Shown here in pieces: positions 22,401 to 31,400 of a DNA stretch of 64,000 bases (positions are counted from its first letter, which is position 1; every line of letters begins with the position of its first letter). Origin of the DNA: Cladopsammia gracilis (taxonomy: Eukaryota; Cnidaria; Anthozoa; Scleractinia; Dendrophylliidae). The notes beneath the pieces were generated by a model. That model ran no database searches, was not told where the DNA came from, and was given only the letters and a program-made list of their open reading frames with translations. The stretch spans positions 422,001 through 486,000 of the forward strand of contig JAJGOT010000475.1 of assembly GCA_022457155.1 (NCBI GenBank). The letters are read 5' to 3'. The position numbers were made by a program, and so were the translations under genes.

Positions 22401-25400
22401 CTTTATTAAGTCAGTAAAGCCAATAGGCATCACACACTTTCTTGTCTACATCAGCTTATTCTACTACCGTACTATTACAAATCCACAAACTAAATTGTAC
22501 TTTGAAACAGATCTTGCAAATGACCAAAATCACAACAACACACATTGCTGCAAGAACGTTTTCATCTTTTTTCAAATTTGCAAAGTTTAAGGTGGCTTAC
22601 TACAGTTTATGGGGGTGACCAGATGCTTCCGATAATATCGATTACAGGTGACCATTTGTGGAAACAAGCAACAATTACAAAGTCAAAACAATCGTACAAG
22701 ACAGTAGGTGTTTGTAATTTTACCATCCTCTGGTTAGAAGTGGCTTAAAACAAGCGACCGAGTCGTTGTCAGAAGACTGGGTTCTAATTCTATGAGGACG
22801 TTTTACTCAAAAATCACCCGTACGACCCTACCTCAAAATCTTACCATTTAAACTTTGGATAAAAATAAACGTTCTTACAAGTTGAAACAAAAATCTGTAA
22901 GAGAGTTTTTCGCATATCAACGAAAATATCAAAAATAGGTATTGCGAAAAATATTTTAAAATCTGTCTTACAGATTTTGAAAAAAAATTGTTTGCAGATT
23001 GATGTTGATGTATATTTCAAAATATCAAAAATTGAGCATAGGTTGTACAGCTAGATTTCAAGAAATTTATGACCAAAAAAACGTTTCGTACAATTTCTCG
23101 AGCATGCGCACTAATGCGTACACCACGGCCATTCACTTATCTGCGCGCGCGCCTGCTCGAGTATTACTAACTGCGTGCACGAGGTCAGAGCTTCATTGTT
23201 GTTTGCTCGCGCGGTATTGCTTGTGTGACGCGCACGTAAGGAAATTTATTGTCCCTCAAAACTGTAGTCGGCTACCTTAACACCTACTTCTACAACCTGT
23301 CTCTCCCCTTTTTGGCACGTCCATGCACATGACTACACTCTGCAGCTTATCATTATGAACAAAAGGTGATGTTTTCAAAGCAGATTTTAAGTGTAACATC
23401 ACCCTTTCGTACAAATGTACCCAAGCAAATTGAGACATTACAAGACAAGTTGGTGCTCAAACAATGCAATACGGTACAGCATACATAATACCACTGTACC
23501 TAAAAACTGTGCAATCAGAGAGGGCTGGTAGGAAGCTAAAGATTAAGTAACAATGCGTGTAAGAACTAGGCAATCCTCTATTGTTCTGTGGCATTTCGCT
23601 TTCCCCACATACGATTGTTTAGATTTTCTTACTGAGAATGCATCAACGTATGGACAACACATTTTTGAAATAAAATGTACTGAAACTTTATTTTAAAGCG
23701 ATATTTCTTTTGTGTTACACGATTTTATCCAATCATGAGACTCCAAAACAATGGCCAAGAAAGACTTCTAATTTTCCATGTTTCCCACATAGAAATTTTG
23801 CTGCATTAAAACTCAGAATAGTTTTCACTAAAAGGGAATCAATAAGTAAACTAGAGAGAAATAAATGCACTACCTGATGAAATGATAGCAGATTTTCATG
23901 TTTTAGCCAATGAGGTGGACCGTTTCAACAATAACACAATTAACACCTGTCTGCATTCCTTGCCGTTGGGATGCCTAGTTCTTGCTTGGACCGTTACTTA
24001 AACACTTTGATGTATATGTTGCAGTTAATTTTTTATTTCAGGTAATTTTTGTTTTTCCATTGTTTCAAATTCATTAGCATATATTACCATACCCAAAAAC
24101 AATGGAAAAATAAAAATTACCTGAAATAAAAAATTAACTACAACAGATATTTTACAAAAGGTGCTACATGTTATTTCAGACACCAACCTGAGCAATCACA
24201 GGATCAACAATTTTCATGACGACTTGAGCTTGAAGTAAAGCATAAGCAAGCTGAGGGTTTTGAAGTAACATCTGCCGAGCTTCTTCAGGATTGTTTTGGA
24301 TACAAATCTATAAAAATAAAATACAAAAGAAATGATAAATTATAGACCTATTCATAATGGCAGCCGATTTAGTTATTCTTTTATATGTATGTTAATTAGC
24401 CTCACTGGCCTCGGTGACATGTGCAAAATTCAAAAGAATTTCTACCTTAAAATGAGGCCAGTGAGGCTAATTAACATACATATAAAAGAATAAATAAATT
24501 GGCCACCATTATAAAATAGGTCTATTAATAACAATAGACAGGGTTTTCAAAAAACTTTATAATCATATGCTACATTTCAGTATACACTATTAAACTCTTG
24601 ACGGATACTCCCCTGTAAAGCAGGCACCTCACTAGAAAGTAAAACGCTTTAAACTCCCTTTATTATTGTACACTCTATTTATGCAAACTTTTTTAAACTC
24701 TTTTTATTATAATTTTATTTTATCAATTTTAATGTAATAATAATGGACTCCATTTCAACCAGCCTATTTCAAACTGGATACTTCCTGTTTAAATATTTGT
24801 TTAAATAAATAAAATAAAATAAATAAATAAAGTCAGACATCAATAACTGTTATTGGCGTGTACTTTTCTTTAATCTGCCCGCCTAGAATAGCCTTTGCTA
24901 AACACGGGCAGCTAAAATGTAACTGTGTTTCTGTAAATAAAGACTTTTTGTTGTTGTTGTTGGCTGGTTATGGCCAACGTGTTTATGGTTAAAGTTTGAA
25001 CTTTGCATAGAGTCATGATCTAATTAACCAATCACTCTCTCTGCCGATTGTTGATTTCATTTTGTTTCTGTTTTGACATTGATCTCAATGTTTTGCCCAT
25101 TTTTTCTCGAAAACAAGGCACAAAACATACAAGGCAGTGTTTTGCCATTAAAGTGCCTATAACCCTTAAATACAGATTTTCAGAATCAACTCTATGCACA
25201 TTGAATAGTTAAATGGTGACATATTTCTTGTTTTGAATGTCATGTTATTGAATTATAGAGATTTGAATTTACAAAATGCAAATTAGATGATGTCAACCCA
25301 GGAATTTGTCATTATTTCTACGCCAATTTAGAATACGCAGTTTACAGCTTGAGGATAATTAATTTGATAAATACTCAATCAACTGTGGATAGTTAATTGA

Positions 25401-28400
25401 TTCGTAAAAAATATTACTTGGAAGTGAAAACAAGTAGTTGTATATTAAATGATTCCTGGGTGGAGGTCATCTAATAAGCATTTTGTAAATTACTATAAAT
25501 TCAATAACACAACATTCAAAACAAGAAATATTTCACCATTTAACTACTGAATGTGCGTAGAGTTGATTCTGAAAATATGTATTTTAGGGTTATAGGCACT
25601 TTAAATTGAAGGCCACCTGCAAAAATTCAAAGCAAAAAATAATTCCACCCTGAAAAGTCACTTAGGCCGCTCTTGTTGGGAGCCCTTCACTTGTTTGTCT
25701 GTAACTAAACTCTCTATAGAGTGGACAACTCTCTAAGGCTGGCAGCTAGAGCTGGTCAAGGTGTTTGGCTAAGACAGAGTTCACTGCTTTGCCTTAACAT
25801 CAAAATGTAAATTCTCATTTCTAGTCCTATACATTTCCTATAAAAGTAGTGGGGAGAAATTGTTTGGATATCAAGAACTCATCTTGTGTGCTCCTGTCCC
25901 TAATTTTCATGACCTTTTTGATTGATAAGGCATTAATATTACAAGGAGAAATTTGATGCTGATCACTCTTAGGGCAAAAAGTGTTACCTTCATTTGTTTC
26001 ATGAGTTCAAACATTTGTTCAGGAGGTAAACTAGCCACTGCTTGGGTAATAGCTTCTGGTGCTTCCTCTGGCGCGACAGGGGTGCCATAGGGGTTTGCCT
26101 CTGGTCGACTGCTTCCATCCATTCCTGGAAGATTGAAAGTTATTTAAAGTACAGCTGGACATTCTATAATTTATATCATCCCACTACTGGAATAATAAAA
26201 GACATCTGTTGGAGACATAACCAACCAAGCACAGAGGACTCACACTATCTTGGGAGGTTTAAGCCAGAAAAACAAAAACAAAAAAGGGGGGCTAATTTTT
26301 TTGCTGTACAGCAGTGTCCAAGGAAAACATGTTTATGTTCAAGATAAAAAAGCAAAAGTAATATTTTATTTTAAAATATAGTGTTGGTAGGACCATGTAT
26401 CCCAAATGTGTTGTTCCAGAAAATATCCATACCTCTTCCATGGAAGGATTTTTGGTTTAAATCCTCACACCCCACCCCTCTGGAAATTCCAACAAAAGTA
26501 ATCATGTACATATACAAATGTGTTTCTTCTAGAAAATATCCATACCTTCCTTATGGAAGTTATTTTTTTTGTTTATATTAACCCCCACCCTCATGAAAAT
26601 TTCGACTTGACTTTATATTTTCCTTAAAAAAACTATGGTTTTCAAGATGCCTATAACCCTTGGAATTTCCAATGAACTTCCACAAAGGGAGAATGGACAT
26701 AACTGGAACTGCATAATAACATAACATATTGAAGTCCTAAGAGGAGGCCAACCAGACACATATTTACAATGCATATTGCAGTTGAATTTGGGACTAACAT
26801 ATCCAGCTTTTGGTAGGAAGAAGCACTCAAACCCTGGTCCTCCATACATAACCAGTAGGCCACCCCATCACCTTAAGGAGGCTCGTACCCATTTCTCAAG
26901 TCCACACCCTTTCAATTTTAATGGGCCATATCTTTTGTTGTAATGCATAAAAAGACAAGGCACTTTGCATGCAAACACACAATACATTGAACTTTATGGG
27001 AGTATAGGATTTGTTTACATCGGTGCTTCCATGGCAACGGAATGGTGATCCTCTGAAATTCACAAGTTGCGGAGTTTCTCTAGATCAAGAGAAATTTTTG
27101 TAAAACCCGCTAGTGGACTAATTGATTAGACCATGGGCTTCAACCTGACAAAGTTTGAAAGAAATGTATGAGAGCGTTTTCGAAATTTTTAGGGATGAAG
27201 TTTTGGGGATTATAAATACAGTGAAAAACATACTATCGACATAATTGGCTAATATCTAAAGAAAATGATGCACGATGGGGATGCAGTTTCATCTCATAGT
27301 AGTTTGATTCCATTTGAAATGGTGTGTGAAAAAGTGAGGGAGTTGCTTTGGCCGATTGCAAGAAAGAAGGATTTGATTAGCGTGCGTTCAGCTGCTCTTG
27401 TTGCCATTTTTGTATGTAATTTGGTCTACGCCTACAAATGTGATGATAATTTGGAAACCGCGAGATAAATTTTTTTAAAAATTTGACAATCTCGAGATTG
27501 GTCATCAATTTATATGGCCTGAAAGTTTCAAGGTCATTGAAGATTTGCAAGGCAATAAAATAGGGCCTCCAATGTACCAATTTTTTCCCGCAGAGTTTGT
27601 GTTTACAAGTGAGCGTCCTCATTATTCACGAGTATTGTTTTCAAGTTTCATATGCACGTGCAAAACTTTACAAAAAAATTTATTTGCATCGAACAGAACG
27701 CTCGATTGCTTTCCGAAGAATTTTCCGAAACATGCTAATAACTGGCTTGCGTTACGAATAGCAATGACAACAGTACTGATGAAGACAACGTCGGAAACGT
27801 CACGTTTCATCAAGTGCCGGATGCAGAAATAACACATTTATGATTGTCTCACTCTGGTTATTTGTTGCAATCGGCGTAGCATCTGTTCCTTATTTAGATA
27901 TAAAATAGCGAAAAGCAGAATTCTCAGCTAAAATATAAAGTTCTCACGCTGTTCCTGCGTGTGACATATTAAAGAAGCACTGTTTCTGCATTACACTTAT
28001 AAATATGTTCTTCTTGTCCTGTAATTTTAAAGAGACCCTCGGTATGGCTGCATTGCAGCGTAATAGCGCAAAATCGAGTGCGTAATGTTATTACAATTCT
28101 CAAGCCAGCTATTAGCATATTTCGGAAAATTCTTCGGAAAGCAAACGAGCGTTCTGTTCCGATGCAAATAAATTTTTTGCTAAAGTTTTGCACGTGCATA
28201 TGAAACTCGAAAACAATACTCGTGAATAATGAGGACGCTCACTTGTAAACACAAAATCTGCGGGAAAAAATTGGTTCATTGGAGGCCCTATTTTATTGCC
28301 TTGCATGTCTTCAATGTCCTTGAAACTTGCAGGCCATATAAATTGATGACCAATCTCGAGATTGTCAAATTTTTAAAAAAATTTATCTCGCGGTTTCCAA

Positions 28401-31400
28401 ATTATCATCACATTTGTAGGCGTAGACCAAATTACATACAAAAATGGCAACAAGAGCAGCTGAACGCACGCTAATCAAATCCTTCTTTCTCGCAATCGGC
28501 CAAAGCAACTCCCTCACTTTTTCACACACCATTTCAAATGGAATCAAACTACTATGAAATGAAACTGCATCCCCATCGCGCATCATTTTCTTTAGATATT
28601 AGCCAATTATGTCGATAGTATGTTTTTCACTGTATTTATAATCCCCAAAACTTCATCCCTAAAAATTTCGAAAACGCTCACATACATTTCTTTCAAACTT
28701 TGTCAAGTTGAAGCCCATGGTCTAATCAATTAGTCCACTAGCGGGTTTTACAAAAATTTCTCTTGATCTAGAGAAACACCGCAACTTGTGAATTTCAGAG
28801 GATCACCATTCCGTTGCCATGGAAGCACCGATGTAAACAAATCCTATACTCCCATAAAGTTCAATGTATTGTGTGTTTGCATGCAAAGTGGCTTGTCTTT
28901 TTATGCACTACAACAAAAGATATGGCCCATTAAAATTGAAAGGGTGTGGACTTGAGAAATGGGCACGAGCCTCCTTAAAAGGGGGATCAGATAGTCCATT
29001 AGATTTGCCATACAAATATCAAACTGATGAGAATCTGCTCTTGTTTACTTGTCTAAAATCATAGTACCTTTAGTTAGCAGTAAAATCAAGCCAACTCGTG
29101 AATAGAAAAAATATAAAGGATCCTCGCCTCTCCTAGATATTTGGCCTCACCGACCCCCCTCCCCACCCCCGGCCCTGTCAGAATGTTTTGTAGCGGTAAG
29201 CAGGGTATCAGAAGTAGTAGGCAGTAAGGTCTAGATATGTATTATGTTATTAGTCATGATTTGTGAATGCCAGTGTGAAGTAGACAGCAAATAATTGACT
29301 GTGGGCGGCAAAATTGCAGGCTGCCGGCACATTTTGACAGGGCCGAACCTTGCATCCAAATCCTCACCCTCTCCTCCCTCTAATGCCATCACCATGGGCA
29401 GGTGACCATTACACATTGGGTTCAATGTTAACCCTTTCATTCCTGAGTTTTTCTACCCTTTTTTTTCAAACTCGTAAGTAAAACCTTAATGGCCATGTAT
29501 GATACAGTAAAAACCTGTGTGTAAGGACCTAGTGGTTTAAGATCGTGCTGGCAGAAATTTGCTATTTTAGTACCCAAAAATATAAGAATCTGTTTAGCCA
29601 AGCAACATCAACCAGGTTCTTATATGTGGGTACAGTTAAATTATGATAAACATTTTAACCAAGGAGTTTGACTTTGAGATTGCAAATTTATATCACAAGA
29701 AAATAGCAAACTGTAATTACAAATAAAAGCATGTAATTCCTACAACAAAAACAGGTTTATATAAAGTACATACTGTAATTGTCATCATGGACCTTGCAAA
29801 ACCTTATTTGTTTTTCTGGTAATCTACGACTACTGTATATCTCCTTCATAGAAATTAAGAACCTAATTAAGAACCTACTAAGCCTAAATTGCCAATAACT
29901 ACCCCAAAATACAAGAACCTATTTTGCCAGACTTCAAAAAATGTAGATTCTTACACACGGGTTTTTACTGTATACAATTTGAAAGGTCTTGATGAGTGCA
30001 GTTCTTATTTCATATCAAAATTGGGGAAGGAGATCATGTCTTTGACAATCATAAACAGGCTAAAAATGTCAAAGTCAAAACATTCAGAAATGCCTCAATT
30101 TTCAGAAATACTAGGTATACCCCCAAACTATAGCTTATTTTGCAGCTCTCTCTCAGTTAATAGAGTAACATGAGCCATGTCTCACACTGCAAATGTATAA
30201 AACAAAAAAAAATGTCTAAAGTTCCAGGGGTAGTCAAGCATATAAAGATAACAGAGGAGTACAATTTTATTCTGGAAACAAACTGATCTTTCCGAGACCA
30301 TTCTTGTGGCAAAATCTCATTGAAACAGACCAAATATTAACAGTTTTATGAACTTTTTATGTCGGTCAACGTAAACAGGAGTGAAAGGGTTAACAGCCGA
30401 TAAAGTGGTCGAGAGATTGAGTAAAACTTGATCCCATTGCTTCATCTTGTTCTCAATACTTCTGATATTCATAAGCCAAGTTAACAAAGAGACCTCGCTT
30501 TAATGTTTCTCAGTTTGACTAACCTTTCATTTCCTCCCTATTTTTCTCTGAAGCAGCACTGTCAACTCTTAAGGCTCTTCCATTCAGTTCATATCCATTT
30601 AAATTTCTCATAGCACTCAAGGCTGTCTCCTGGTCTTTGTATTCACAGAAACCATATCCTTTTGGCTTCCCTGTCTCACGATCAAATACCAGTCTGCAAA
30701 AATAAAAAAATCTCTCTGAAACTGCTCTTCCTTTTCTAAAACCCACCTTCTCACACACAATCTAAATAAATAGACAAACACATTTCGGCTACACTACGCC
30801 AATAGGTTTATTTTGCAGGTTTCGGCCGAGCACCGAGACTATGTACACAGTAAATAAAGCTACACTGAGCCTAAGTACACAATATACAGTATACTATAAC
30901 TGTCGATAACTACGTTATCCAATAATCGCCACCACAGCAAAACACTTAAACGGAGCTGAGCAACCATGCACAATACCACTGTGGTTAGATGGAGCCCAGA
31001 AAAAACCCGCCTTAAAAAACCCCTTAAGGAAAAAATTGACAGGAAATCTGAGTAGGAACCAAGGCTCAAGCTCCAAGCAGTTAGCAGCCCTTCCTACGTG
31101 GCTATACGCTTCAAAATTAACAAAGCTAATCAGAGAAAGTGGTGTCGGCCTAGAATGGCATCGCACGTGCTATATACAGCTTATATACAGCCATTAAATT
31201 ACCCCTAATGCACCGGCATCCAATCCAACAGGGCTAAGGCCCTGTCGCTATCGTGACGCAGAAATATTACATTTCAGGCTAATTCATAGCCACTCAATTG
31301 CCAGAAATTACATTGTTAATGTTCATAACAAAAAATCTAATACACTGGAAGGGTGGGTGGGTGGTTTTAGCAGTCCAAACGTAAAAGTTCTACAACTCGA

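Larger units (their letters stand above)
22171..24187. other. CSTF2 intron 5
   Basis: It contains a 694-bp TTAA-flanked element (22587-23280) and a 127-bp foldback (24018-24144). No coding exon is seen. Confidence 0.55.
24308..25987. other. CSTF2 intron 4
   Basis: It carries an inverted-repeat element with TAGACCTATT ends (24343-24524), a retroelement-like tail (AATAAAGACTTTTTG then TTG repeats near 24936-24961), a TTAA element (25148-25604) and a fragment related to 13693-13904 near 25800-25978. Confidence 0.55.
26125..30523. other. CSTF2 intron 3, the largest intron
   Basis: This 4.4-kb intron is mostly transposon: the 2.1-kb foldback at 26873-28978, a repeat copy at 29155-29345 that is inverted relative to one in intron 1, and a TTAA element (29428-30393) with another element nested in it. 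The paired ORFs inside the foldback arms are mirror images, not genes. Confidence 0.65.

Noticed and set aside
27265..28586. Pair of similar 67-codon ORFs in opposite orientation
   Set aside because: They are the two arms of the 26873-28978 foldback seen from both strands; there is no start context, family match or splice evidence.
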